From Helicobacter magdeburgensis (GTDB lineage Bacteria > Campylobacterota > Campylobacteria > Campylobacterales > Helicobacteraceae): a DNA stretch of 51,689 bases. Location: assembly GCF_000765825.2 (NCBI RefSeq), contig NZ_JRPE02000013.1:1-51689 (forward strand), in the 5' to 3' direction. Under the pieces are notes generated by a model, which worked only from the letters and a program-made list of their open reading frames with translations, had not been told where the DNA came from and ran no database searches. This document shows, one piece after another, positions 27,733 through 36,511 of this stretch. Made by a program: the position numbers and the translations under genes. Every line of letters starts with the position of its first letter. Position 1 is the stretch's first letter.

Positions 27733-28818
27733 TTAAAAATTATTCACCACTCTCACAACTTCTTCTGCTTGTTCCTTGCTCATAATCGGGCTAATCGGCA
27801 AAGACAACACTTCCCTATGAATCTTTTCAGTAATGGGTAAAGAGAGATGATTATATTCCTTATAGGCTTCTTGCTTGTGCGGTGGGATAGGATAGTGGAT
27901 AATTGTCTCAATCCCATTGTCCTTTAAATACGCTTGGAATCTATCCCGCTCTTCGCAACGCACGACAAATAAATGCCACGCGTGCCCTTCTTCACTCACA
28001 CATTCGGGCAAAATAATCTTTTTATTTGTGATATTTTCGCGGTAAAACTTCGCCACTGCTCTGCGAGATTTATTATCAAAATCCAAATGCTTTAACTTTA
28101 TTTCTAGGAATGCTGCTTGAAGCTCATCAAGCCGAGAATTTAGCCCCTTGTAGAGATTGACATACTTTTTATGTGAGCCATAATTCCCCAATGCCCTAAC
28201 TTTTTCCGCTACATCTTTATGCTTTGTGGTTACCGCTCCGCCATCGCCTAATGCCCCTAGATTCTTCCCCGGGAAAAATGAGAATCCAGCCACATCGCCA
28301 AGTGTGCCAACCCTTTTGCCTTGATAGATCGCGCCGTGCGCTTGTGCGCAATCCTCTATAATAGCAAGTTTGTGCTTTTGTGCCAGCTCCCACACCTTTT
28401 GCATTTCCACGACCTGCCCATACAAATGCACGACCAAAATCGCCTTTGTGCGAGGCGTGATAGCAGATTCTATTTTCTCCACATCAATGTTATAAGTTTG
28501 CAAACTAGGCTCAACAAAGATAGGTTTGCAGCCATTATCAGAGATAGCCAAAATTGAGGCGATATAGGTATTTGCCGGGACGATTATCTCATCATTTTCC
28601 CCAAAGCCTAGTGCCTTTATACCTAACCGCAGGGCATCTAGCCCATTACCACAACCTATACAATGTTCTGCCCCACAATACTCAGCAAATGCCTTTTCAA
28701 AAGCCCTGCTTTTTTCTCCTAAAATATACCAGCCAGATTCTAGCACCTGCTTCATCGCCGATTCTAGCTCGTCTTTAAAACGCGAATTAATTGCCTTTAC
28801 ATCAAGAAATGGGATCAT
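27733..28818 (-). CDS. DegT/DnrJ/EryC1-family sugar-nucleotide aminotransferase
   Basis: A 361-residue PLP enzyme that would aminate a keto-sugar nucleotide. Motifs are [42 protein letters not shown] (PLP ring) and [17 protein letters not shown] with the PLP lysine, then LDELQAAFL. It looks closest to FdtB/QdtB-type dTDP-3-keto-6-deoxyhexose 3-aminotransferases. I chose ATG 28818 ([11 protein letters not shown], preceded by AGGGGAAG) over upstream in-frame starts that overlap lepA. It lies between lepA and a broken methyltransferase gene, part of the sugar island. Confidence 0.88.
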   Translation of the reverse strand: MIPFLDVKAINSRFKDELESAMKQVLESGWYILGEKSRAFEKAFAEYCGAEHCIGCGNGLDALRLGIKALGFGENDEIIVPANTYIASILAISDNGCKPIFVEPSLQTYNIDVEKIESAITPRTKAILVVHLYGQVVEMQKVWELAQKHKLAIIEDCAQAHGAIYQGKRVGTLGDVAGFSFFPGKNLGALGDGGAVTTKHKDVAEKVRALGNYGSHKKYVNLYKGLNSRLDELQAAFLEIKLKHLDFDNKSRRAVAKFYRENITNKKIILPECVSEEGHAWHLFVVRCEERDRFQAYLKDNGIETIIHYPIPPHKQEAYKEYNHLSLPITEKIHREVLSLPISPIMSKEQAEEVVRVVNNF

Positions 28819-28831
28819 TGTATAACTTCCC

Positions 28832-30649
28832 CTATCCATCAATCTTTAGCACAGCCAAAAACGCTTCCTGTGGTAACTCAACCTTGCCGATAGCCTTCAT
28901 ACGCTTTTTACCTTCTTTTTGCTTCTCTAGCAGTTTTCTTTTACGCGTTATATCCCCACCATAGCACTTTGCCGTTACATTCTTACCCATTGATTTAATC
29001 GTCTCTCGCGCGATAATCTTATTGCCAACACTGGCTTGAATCGCCACTTCAAAAAGCTGCCGCGGCACAATCTCTTTCATAGATTCTACTAACGCCCTGC
29101 CTTTTTCATAGCTTTTTGACTTATCTACAATGATTGACAACGCATCTACAACTTCCCCTGCCACGCGTATATCAAGCCGCACCAAATCGCCCTCCCTATA
29201 CTCAATAGGCTCATAATCAAAACTCGCATAGCCCTTCGTGCAGGACTTCAGCTTATCATAAAAATCCATCACAATCTCATTGCTAGGCAACGCATACACA
29301 AGCATTACGCGGCTTTGGGTAAGATAATCCATCTTTTCTTGAATCCCGCGGCGATTTGAAAGTAGCGTGATGATATTCCCCAAATACTCGCTAGGCGTGA
29401 TGATACTTGCCCGGACATACGGCTCTTTTATAGATTCTATCTTTTGCACTTCAGGCAACTCACTGGGATTTTGCACCGCTACCATACTGCCATCAGTGAG
29501 ATAGACTTCATACACCACCGTGGGAGCTGTTGCAATGAGACTTAGCCCAAACTCACGCTCCAAACGCTCTTTCACCACTTCCATATGCAAAAGCCCCAAA
29601 AAGCCAACGCGGAATCCAAAGCCTAATGCCACACTCGTTTCCGGCTCAAAACTCAAAGCAGAATCATTAAGCTTTAGTTTATTTAACGCTTCGCGTAGCT
29701 CTTCAAACTTATCTGTCTCAATGGGGTAGATTCCAGCAAATACAAAGGGCTTTGCTGGGCGAAATCCCTCCACTGGCTCTTGTGTGGGATTCTTCGCATC
29801 TGTAATCGTATCGCCAACTGCCATATCTGTAAGGCTTTTTAGCCCAAGTGAGATAATGCCAATCTCGCCACAAGCGATACTCTGCGTTTGAATCTTTTGC
29901 ACCGGGTGGGGATAATATAACGCCAACACTTCATACTTTTTCCCACTACTCATTACCTGCACTTCCTGCCCAACCCTTAGCTCCCCATTCACAAGCCGCA
30001 CGAGTGCTAAAGCACCAAGATAGTTATCAAACCAAGAATCATAGATTAAAGCCTTTGTGGGAGCGTCTTTATCGCCTTGTGGAGCTGGGATTTTCTCAAT
30101 GATAGATTCTATAAGCTCCTTAATGCCCTCCCCACTTTTTGCACTCACTTTCAACGCCTCCGTACAGTCAAGTCCTATGGTAGATTCTATATCTTCAGCC
30201 ACTTTGAGCGGGTCAGCAGCAGGCAAATCAATCTTATTAATCACAGGGAGAATCTCAAGGTTATTTTCCATAGCGATATAAACATTTGCGATTGTTTGTG
30301 CCTCCACGCCTTGACTTGCATCAACCACGAGCAAAGCCCCCTCGCACGAGCTAAGAGAGCGTGAAACCTCGTAGCTAAAATCCACGTGTCCGGGCGTGTC
30401 AATGAGATTTAGAATATAAGTTTGTCCTTTGTAGGGGTAGCTAAGACGCACAGATTGTGCTTTGATGGTAATACCGCGTTCTTTTTCAATATCCATTGTA
30501 TCCATAATCTGTGCGGTCATCTCCCGCTCACTCACCGCCCCACACTCTTGGATAAGCCTATCTGCAAGTGTGGATTTGCCGTGATCAATATGAGCGATGA
30601 TAGAAAAATTACGAATATATTGCTGTTTAAAAGCATTTTGCGTATTCAT
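28832..30649 (-). CDS. lepA: Elongation factor 4 (LepA), ribosomal back-translocase
   Basis: A 605-residue translational GTPase, normal family length. The G1 motif is [14 protein letters not shown] (about residues 18-31), switch II is [18 protein letters not shown], and NKIDLP follows. Later domains carry [20 protein letters not shown] and the C-terminal LepA-specific region ([19 protein letters not shown], then [17 protein letters not shown]). It is a housekeeping gene set inside the sugar-biosynthesis island, so the glycan genes flank rather than include it functionally. Confidence 0.97.
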   Translation of the reverse strand: MNTQNAFKQQYIRNFSIIAHIDHGKSTLADRLIQECGAVSEREMTAQIMDTMDIEKERGITIKAQSVRLSYPYKGQTYILNLIDTPGHVDFSYEVSRSLSSCEGALLVVDASQGVEAQTIANVYIAMENNLEILPVINKIDLPAADPLKVAEDIESTIGLDCTEALKVSAKSGEGIKELIESIIEKIPAPQGDKDAPTKALIYDSWFDNYLGALALVRLVNGELRVGQEVQVMSSGKKYEVLALYYPHPVQKIQTQSIACGEIGIISLGLKSLTDMAVGDTITDAKNPTQEPVEGFRPAKPFVFAGIYPIETDKFEELREALNKLKLNDSALSFEPETSVALGFGFRVGFLGLLHMEVVKERLEREFGLSLIATAPTVVYEVYLTDGSMVAVQNPSELPEVQKIESIKEPYVRASIITPSEYLGNIITLLSNRRGIQEKMDYLTQSRVMLVYALPSNEIVMDFYDKLKSCTKGYASFDYEPIEYREGDLVRLDIRVAGEVVDALSIIVDKSKSYEKGRALVESMKEIVPRQLFEVAIQASVGNKIIARETIKSMGKNVTAKCYGGDITRKRKLLEKQKEGKKRMKAIGKVELPQEAFLAVLKIDG

Positions 30650-30712
30650 CTCGTGCCTTTATGTAGAATCTAAGGCGTGATTGTAACACACTCAAGGCAC
30701 TTTGTCTATATG

Positions 30713-31404
30713 CTATGCCTTGTGCTTTATCTCAAGCAAAGAAAAATGAAGCAAAAGTCCTAACCCATTAATAATCGCCCTTTTGCCATTCTCAAGCCTA
30801 ATCGTCCAGGAACGCAAATAATCATCATCTCTCTTAGGTAAATCAATACCTATTTCAAAGTCATTGTGAAATACACCCTGAAATCCAAGCTTATCGCATA
30901 ATTGCAATGCTGTTTGCCTACTATGCATATTCCAGCCAGATTCTAGGTGCTCACTCCCAACAGCACGAGATTTGATAAACACATCGTGTGGATAGGGATT
31001 AAAAATACCCATAATAAATCCCCTACCCCCATTTGCAATCATTTTAGTAAAATTTCTCAAAGGTTGTTCAAGGTCATCAAAAATACTTAATACACCGTTA
31101 CAAAACACTAAATCAAATGTTTGCTTTGGTAATCCCTCTCCACTGACTATGTCTCCTTGCCACAAAGTAGGAATAGGCTTATTACGCGCTTGAAAATCCG
31201 CCTTTGTCTTTTCAAGCAGACTTGGCAGAATATCAATCCCAAAAAGTTGAGATTCAGGGAAAATCCCACTTAGATAGTAGAGAAAATCCCCATTTGAACA
31301 GCCAATATCTAAAATACTTTTAGGGAAATTTTGAGATGAAGGCTTTTTAGTATTGCCCCCCCCCCCGCACATAAAGTGCTAGGCATTACTTTATTGTTTT
31401 CCAT
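30713..31404 (-). pseudogene. Phase-variable SAM methyltransferase, printed in the OFF phase
   Basis: The coding body (KSILDIGCSNGDFLYYL with the SAM loop, then FDLVFCNGVLSIFDDLEQPL) is a class I methyltransferase of the sugar-island type. The best start is ATG 31404, with the strong ribosome site AAAAGGAG just before it, giving MENNKVMPSTL. A G11 run (C11 on the plus strand, 31356-31366) then leaves that frame one base short, and it stops after about 32 codons. Twelve or nine G would restore the full frame. A second ATG at 31372, inside the tract region, has no clear ribosome site but could give weak expression (219 residues). Similar genes lie next to the amidotransferase in Campylobacter flagellar glycan loci. 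Confidence 0.75.
31356..31366 (-). repeat. Poly-G tract (G11 on the minus strand) near the methyltransferase start
   Basis: Eleven C on the plus strand. Relative to ATG 31404 the present length is out of frame; changing it by +1 or -2 bases would restore reading. Confidence 0.9.
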
Positions 31405-31425
31405 ATTTTACTCCTTTTGTTTTTT

Positions 31426-32538
31426 TTAAGATTCCCATACAGGGTTTTTTAACACCCAACGCCCAAAGCCATCTTTTGTGAAAATATCACGATTATAGAA
31501 TCTATCCATAATCGCCCAAAACTCACTCTCTTTATATCCTGCAAATTTACAAAAATCTTCTACCGCTTTTGCATCAAGATTATGATCTCTTTGCTTGACA
31601 ATCTCTACTGCCTCATCGCGACTCATCATTCCATAGCGAATAAATCTCGCCGCATAGTCAGTTGCACAGGCGTGTCCAAATTTAGGATATTTCATCCACG
31701 CGTGAACAAGATATGCCACAGAATCTACCTGATCAAAGCTCTCTGCACACATTGTCCTATCCCATTCTCCAACCAAGTCGTGGAAGCCTCGGGATTTAGC
31801 AAAAATATAATTTGAATAGGAATTCCAAGGAATAAAATAAGAAAGATAAATAGGATCTAGCTTACTAAAAGCAGTGGGGGGGGGGGCAATAGTTAATTCA
31901 AGGTCTTTTTTTGAAAGATTTTCATCAATGAGTTCTTCTAATGGTATATCACTTGCCACACCATTGCTTAAAATCTCTCTCGCACTATATGTCTCTTCAC
32001 TATCACCGCCGCCATATTCATAGCTCACATTTTCGCCATACACAAGCAGTGGTGTATTAAACTTCAACGCCATATGGATAGGATAAGTATAAATCAGCCT
32101 ATCTATAAACCAAGTGGGCTTACCATATTTTTCAAAAGTTTTACGCATAAGGGCTTTTTGCGTCCGTAAATCCGGCTTTAGCGTTATAAGATGACAGCCA
32201 AAGGCTTCAGAAATATTGCGTAAATTATGCCTACCTGCTTCGGTCATAGAAAAATTATCTTCCACTGAAAACAAAATAGGATTCATACCCATTACTTCTT
32301 TCATCATATAGGTTTGAAAATGTGAATCTTTCCCGCCGCTTACAGCAATCGCACAATCCCAAGAATCTCCATTGCACCCACGATACTTATCGCATAGCTT
32401 TTTAAACTCTTCAAATCGTGCTTCATAATCCACCTTTTGCTTACGCTCGTGGTTTTTACACGGCATACACACGCCATCACTATCAAATGTAATACCCGGA
32501 CGCGTATCAGGCATTACACACTTCTTGCAATACTTCAT
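31426..32538 (-). CDS. N-acetyl sugar amidotransferase (PseA/WbpG-like)
   Basis: A 370-residue PP-loop enzyme. MKYCKKCVMPDTRPGITFD starts the family, with zinc-type cysteines, then CAIAVSGGKDSHFQTYMM (the ATP pyrophosphatase loop) and IPWNSYSNYIFAKSRGFHDL. Such enzymes add an amidino or acetamidino-type group to NulO-pathway sugars. ATG 32538, with TAAAGGAG before it, is preferred to an upstream extension that reads through the A16 tract. A run of eleven C in the coding strand (PPP in IAPPPTAFSK) lies where relatives have no homopolymer; it is in frame here, so the gene is ON in this sequence. Its promoter also holds a homopolymer. Confidence 0.85.
   Translation of the reverse strand: MKYCKKCVMPDTRPGITFDSDGVCMPCKNHERKQKVDYEARFEEFKKLCDKYRGCNGDSWDCAIAVSGGKDSHFQTYMMKEVMGMNPILFSVEDNFSMTEAGRHNLRNISEAFGCHLITLKPDLRTQKALMRKTFEKYGKPTWFIDRLIYTYPIHMALKFNTPLLVYGENVSYEYGGGDSEETYSAREILSNGVASDIPLEELIDENLSKKDLELTIAPPPTAFSKLDPIYLSYFIPWNSYSNYIFAKSRGFHDLVGEWDRTMCAESFDQVDSVAYLVHAWMKYPKFGHACATDYAARFIRYGMMSRDEAVEIVKQRDHNLDAKAVEDFCKFAGYKESEFWAIMDRFYNRDIFTKDGFGRWVLKNPVWES
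31876..31886 (-). repeat. Poly-C tract (C11 on the coding strand) inside the amidotransferase gene
   Basis: Eleven G on the plus strand, encoding APPPT around residues 218-221. The current length keeps the 370-residue frame open; a one-base change would truncate the protein. Confidence 0.9.
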
Positions 32539-32569
32539 TTGCACTCCTTTAAAATTAAGATAGGCAAAA

Positions 32570-32603
32570 ATTATATCACACTTTGCGTTTTTTTTTTTTT
32601 TTT
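32570..32603 (-). promoter_or_regulatory. Promoter with A16 tract in the -35 position (amidotransferase gene)
   Basis: Minus-strand TATAAT at 32575-32570 lies about 32 bases before ATG 32538. A 17-base spacer would put the -35 element at 32593-32598, inside a run of sixteen A (T16 on the plus strand, 32588-32603). Length change here could tune transcription. Confidence 0.55.
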
Positions 32604-32682
32604 GTAAATCATTCATTACTTTTCATAAATATTTTTCCTGCAAAACCTAAATTTTCTTAGAATAACTTTTAGCTTGTTTTGC

Positions 32683-32688
32683 TACAAT
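32683..32688 (+). promoter_or_regulatory. Putative -10 element for ptmE
   Basis: TACAAT preceded by TTGC, about 95 bases before ATG 32781, divergent from the amidotransferase promoter. Confidence 0.4.
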
Positions 32689-32780
32689 GGCACACGAAAA
32701 ACCTACAAATTAGACATTTTTTAGTTATGAAAATTTGACTTTTTGTATTAAATCTAAGTGTAAAGGATTATTCAAAAGCT

Positions 32781-33842
32781 ATGCAAAACACCATTATGCA
32801 GGACATCAAGCAATTATCCGTGTTCTTAGATACAAGCATTCAAGATGCACTAAAGATTTTTGGCACTTATGATGGCGTAAGATTGCTTGTTGTCAATGAT
32901 AAAAATGGCAAGTTTTTAGGCATTCTTACCGACCCAGATATACGCAGGGGACTGCTTAAGGGCTTAAGCCTATCAAGCCCTGTGGAATCCATCGTGCAAA
33001 AATCGCCCATTACCGCAAATATCAAAGATTCTAAAGAAAAGCTTATTGAGCTTTCAGCACGACATAATATTTATGAGATTCCGCTTTTAGATGAGAATGG
33101 CAAAATCGTGCGGATAGAATCTATTGCTTCTTTGCTAAGGACACCCACTTTTGATAATCCCATTGTGATTATGGCAGGGGGCTTGGGGAAGCGTCTTAGA
33201 CCTTTGACAGATTCTATCCCAAAGCCAATGCTTAAAGTCGGCTCAAAGCCTATTTTACAAATCATTTTAGAGCGATTTAAGGCTCAAGGCTTTAGCAATA
33301 TTATTCTTTGTGTGAATTACAAGTCTCATATCATTGAAGATTTTTTTGGCGATGGGAGCAAGTTTGGGCTATCTATACGCTATATTAAAGAAGAGAAAGC
33401 ACTAGGCACAGCTGGGGCGTTAAGCCTTGTTGATGACATAGGAGAAAAACCGTTTTTTGTGATGAATGGCGATATTTTGAGCGATATAAACTTTCAAACA
33501 ATGCTAGAGTTTCATAAGGAGCGTGGCTCTCACGCTACAATGGGTGTGAGAGAGTATAACTATCAAGTGCCTTATGGTGTAGTAGAATGCGATGGTAGCA
33601 AGATTCTTAACATCATAGAAAAGCCTACGCAAAGCTTCCTTGTGAGTGCGGGAATCTATGTGCTAGAGCCGCAGATTCTGCCCCTTATCCCCAAGGATTG
33701 CTTTTTTGATATGCCTAGCTTATTTAATCTTATTTTTAGCCAGGCACACTATAATGCCCACTCGTATTTAATCACTGACTATTGGATTGACATCGGTCGC
33801 CACGAGGAATATGAAAGAGCTAATAGTGAGATAAACATTTAA
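32781..33842 (+). CDS. ptmE: PtmE-like nucleotidyltransferase with CBS pair (GlcN-1-P guanylyltransferase type)
   Basis: A 353-residue protein. Residues about 10-120 form two CBS repeats (TSIQDALKIFGTYDGVRLLV, ARHNIYEIPLLDENGKIV), and residues 125-350 form a nucleotidyltransferase: VIMAGGLGKRLRPLTDSIPK, EEKALGTAGALSLV, FFVMNGDILSDINF. In Campylobacter the protein with this layout makes GDP-GlcNAc-type donors that begin legionaminic-acid synthesis. It opens a seven-gene plus-strand run to 39679. ATG 32781 follows TAAAGGATT. Confidence 0.9.
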   Translation: MQNTIMQDIKQLSVFLDTSIQDALKIFGTYDGVRLLVVNDKNGKFLGILTDPDIRRGLLKGLSLSSPVESIVQKSPITANIKDSKEKLIELSARHNIYEIPLLDENGKIVRIESIASLLRTPTFDNPIVIMAGGLGKRLRPLTDSIPKPMLKVGSKPILQIILERFKAQGFSNIILCVNYKSHIIEDFFGDGSKFGLSIRYIKEEKALGTAGALSLVDDIGEKPFFVMNGDILSDINFQTMLEFHKERGSHATMGVREYNYQVPYGVVECDGSKILNIIEKPTQSFLVSAGIYVLEPQILPLIPKDCFFDMPSLFNLIFSQAHYNAHSYLITDYWIDIGRHEEYERANSEINI

Positions 33843-33909
33843 CTTATCCCACTACAAGTTATTATAAAACTAACTAGAAACATAAAATTACATAGCAAAG
33901 GATTCACAC

Positions 33910-34752
33910 TTGTCTTCTCATAACCACTCATTCCTTTCAATCATTCCTGCCAGAAGTGGGAGTAAAAGACTGCCTGATAAAAATATCAAGCTTTTATGTG
34001 GGAAACCTCTTTTAGCGTGGAGTGTAGAATCTGCGTTAGATTCTAAATATATTGATGAAGTGGTTGTTAGCACGGATTCTAGTGTGTATGCGGATATTGC
34101 TAAGTCTTATGGGGCAAATGTGCCGTTTTTAAGACCTGAATCTTTAAGTAGTGATACAACGACTACTTTTGATGTATTAGAGCATTGTATTAGATTCTAT
34201 AAAGAATCTTTGGGAAAAGAGTTTGATTATATCGTGCTACTTCAGCCCACTAGCCCCTTGCGACAAGCTTGGCATATAGATGAGGCGTGTGAAAAAATTA
34301 TCACAAAAGAGATGGATTCTCTTATCTCTGTGTGTAAATGCGAACACCCGCCCCTATGGAGCAACACCCTACCAGAAAATGAGAATATGAATGATTTTAT
34401 CCCCAAAGCGGTGCGAGAGATACGCTCCCAAGACTTGCCGCAATATTACCGCCTAAATGGCACGATTTTTATCGCTAAGACTGAATCTTTACTTACACAT
34501 AAAAGCTTTCTCACCCCCCAAACCATCGCCTATAAAATGGACAATCTCTACTCAAGCGACATAGATTCTGCACTTGATTTTACATTTGCGGAGTTTTTAG
34601 CTTCACATATAAGAGATATTAATGGGGGGGGGGGCAATACACAACTAAAGCCAAAAATCCTTTATATTCCACTTCTTACACCTTTTGCCACAGCATTATC
34701 AAGCCACACATCTTTATCCGCCCTAGATGTAGCCCCAGCGGAGGCAGCCTAA
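33910..34752 (+). CDS. CMP-nonulosonate cytidylyltransferase-like protein (first of three), phase-variable tail
   Basis: A 280-residue protein from TTG 33910, preceded by AAAGGATT. It has the CMP-sialate synthetase signature IIPARSGSKRLPDKNIKLL (residues 10-28), STDSSVYADIAKSYGA, LLQPTSPLRQAWHIDEA and RLNGTIFIAKTE. Family sequence ends near residue 236 (SALDFTFAEFLASHIRDI). A G11 tract follows, and the remaining 40 residues (NTQLKPKILYIPLL...) do not resemble the family. Ten G would stop the protein within 9 residues of the tract start; the present phase stops at TAA directly before the next ATG. It would activate a NulO sugar with CTP. Confidence 0.85.
   Translation: MSSHNHSFLSIIPARSGSKRLPDKNIKLLCGKPLLAWSVESALDSKYIDEVVVSTDSSVYADIAKSYGANVPFLRPESLSSDTTTTFDVLEHCIRFYKESLGKEFDYIVLLQPTSPLRQAWHIDEACEKIITKEMDSLISVCKCEHPPLWSNTLPENENMNDFIPKAVREIRSQDLPQYYRLNGTIFIAKTESLLTHKSFLTPQTIAYKMDNLYSSDIDSALDFTFAEFLASHIRDINGGGGNTQLKPKILYIPLLTPFATALSSHTSLSALDVAPAEAA
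34624..34634 (+). repeat. Poly-G tract (G11) near the 3' end of the first cytidylyltransferase
   Basis: With G11 the stop TAA (34750-34752) abuts ATG 34753. With G10 the stop would be 34646-34648. With G12 it would be 34761-34763, inside the next gene. Confidence 0.9.
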
Positions 34753-36459
34753 ATGTCGCTTAAGATTCTTATCATAGGCTATGGCTCTATTGGCAAACGC
34801 CACGCACAAGTTTTGCAAGAATACTTTTCAAACACAAACATCACACTTATCAGTTCTCAAAATCTCCCAAACGCCTACCCCAACCTAGAATCTCTGCCCA
34901 ATATCCACGCTTTTGATTATTATATTATCAGCTCTCCCACCGCTCATCATCTGGCCCATTTGAGTTATCTAGATTCTCAAGTAAAACATAAAAAAATCTT
35001 TGTGGAAAAGCCCCTTTTTGAATCTGCCCACAGCTTTACCCCAAGTGGGCAAAACACAATCGTGGTGGGATTTTGCCTAAGATTCCACCCACTCTTAAAG
35101 CAGCTTAAAACAATCCTGCAGGATTCTGCTCCCTATGCAGTAGAAGTCTCGTGTGGCTCATATCTGCCATTGTGGCGTAAAGGTGTGGATTACCGCCAAG
35201 TGTATAGTGCGGATAAAACGCAGGGTGGGGGTGTTTTACTTGATTTAAGCCACGAGCTTGACTATATACAATGGCTTTTTGGGAGCTTCCAAGATGAAAG
35301 CCTTGTAGGCTTTAATGGCAAGATTTCCGAGCTTGAGATTTCAAGCGATGATACACTTATGCTTATTGGCAAAACAAAGCAAAATACCCTTATCCAGCTC
35401 AACCTTGACTACTTTAGCAAAAATCCAAAGCGACTACTAAGAATCCACACGCCAAAGCACAGCATAGAGCTTGATTTAATCGCAAATTCCCTTAGCATTA
35501 CCGACACGAAGGGCAAGACACAGCATTCAAACGCCGCATTTGAACGCAATGAACTTTTTGCGATAATGCACCAAAGTGTGCTAGATTCAGCAGATTTCTT
35601 AAATACAAAAATCCCTAAAAAACTTTTAGATTCTCTTAAATCCAAAGCTCAGATTCTCCCCACCCTAGAAGAATCTCTTCTCTTAATGCAAACTCTCACA
35701 AGGATAAAAAATATGAAACCACATCAAAAAATTCTCTGTGTCATCGGTGCTAGAGGCGGAAGCAAAGGTGTGAAAAATAAAAATATCACGCCCATTGCCG
35801 GAAAGCCCCTTATTGCTTATACTATTCTCCAAGCCCTGCAAAGCAGTCTCTTTACGCATATTGTGCTTAGCACAGATTCTAAAGAGATAGCCAAAGTCGG
35901 CAAGGAATGGGGAGCAGAAGTGTTTTTTCTAAGAGATAAGGAGTTGGCAAGTGATACTGCCGGGAAGCTTCCAGCCATACGCGATGCACTTTTAAGAAGT
36001 GAGGAGTATTTTCAAACGCATTATGATGTTGTGTTTGACCTTGATGCGACAAGCCCTTTGCGACTTGTGAGTGATATTACACAAGCTTATAGTCAATTTG
36101 TGCGTGATGATAATGATATTTTAATCACCGCCGCCCCCGCACGAAAAAGCCCATATTTTAATCTCGTAGAAATATTTGAAAACAATGGCAAACAACAAGT
36201 AGCCTTAAGTAAAACCCCCGATAAGCCCATTTTACGCCGACAAGATTCCCCCAAATGCTATGATATGAATGCCAGTATCTACATTTGGAAGCGTGAAGCG
36301 CTGCTTAGTAATGAAAGCGTCTTTACGCCAAACACAGGGCTTTTTGTAATGCCAGAATCTAGAAGCGTAGATATTGACACGCCACTTGATTTTGAATTTG
36401 TAGAGTTTATGCTGAATAAAGCAAATAAGTTAAATCTAACGGGGGGGGGGATAGACTAA
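34753..36459 (+). CDS. Fusion of PtmF-like oxidoreductase and PtmB-like CMP-legionaminate synthetase
   Basis: A 568-residue protein joining two enzymes. Residues 1 to about 310 are a Gfo/Idh/MocA oxidoreductase (IGYGSIGKRHAQVL, FVEKPLFES, GFCLRFHP, LLDLSHELDYIQWL). From Met 321 (ATG 35713) the sequence becomes a CMP-NulO synthetase: IGARGGSKGVKNKNITPIAG, LSTDSKEIAKVGKEWGAE, DATSPLRLVSDI, CYDMNASIYIWKRE. In Campylobacter these are separate ptmF and ptmB genes. The frame is continuous, but a weak site (AAGGAT) before Met 321 could allow a separate C-terminal protein. The last residues TGGGID come from a G10 tract. Confidence 0.85.
   Translation: MSLKILIIGYGSIGKRHAQVLQEYFSNTNITLISSQNLPNAYPNLESLPNIHAFDYYIISSPTAHHLAHLSYLDSQVKHKKIFVEKPLFESAHSFTPSGQNTIVVGFCLRFHPLLKQLKTILQDSAPYAVEVSCGSYLPLWRKGVDYRQVYSADKTQGGGVLLDLSHELDYIQWLFGSFQDESLVGFNGKISELEISSDDTLMLIGKTKQNTLIQLNLDYFSKNPKRLLRIHTPKHSIELDLIANSLSITDTKGKTQHSNAAFERNELFAIMHQSVLDSADFLNTKIPKKLLDSLKSKAQILPTLEESLLLMQTLTRIKNMKPHQKILCVIGARGGSKGVKNKNITPIAGKPLIAYTILQALQSSLFTHIVLSTDSKEIAKVGKEWGAEVFFLRDKELASDTAGKLPAIRDALLRSEEYFQTHYDVVFDLDATSPLRLVSDITQAYSQFVRDDNDILITAAPARKSPYFNLVEIFENNGKQQVALSKTPDKPILRRQDSPKCYDMNASIYIWKREALLSNESVFTPNTGLFVMPESRSVDIDTPLDFEFVEFMLNKANKLNLTGGGID
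36441..36450 (+). repeat. Poly-G tract (G10) at the 3' end of the fusion gene
   Basis: With G10 the fusion stops at 36457-36459. With G11 it would read on to TGA 36513-36515, overlapping the next ATG (36512). With G9 it would stop at TAG just after the tract. Confidence 0.9.
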
Positions 36460-36511
36460 ATATTTTTGTGCGAGATATAATATCCCATATAGCCCCCATA
36501 AAGGAGGCTGT

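Noticed and set aside
32539..32616. Extended N-terminus of the amidotransferase through the poly-A tract
   Set aside because: The start at 32616 would use residues KKKKN coded by the A run and lacks a ribosome site, whereas ATG 32538 has TAAAGGAG and the family N-terminus.
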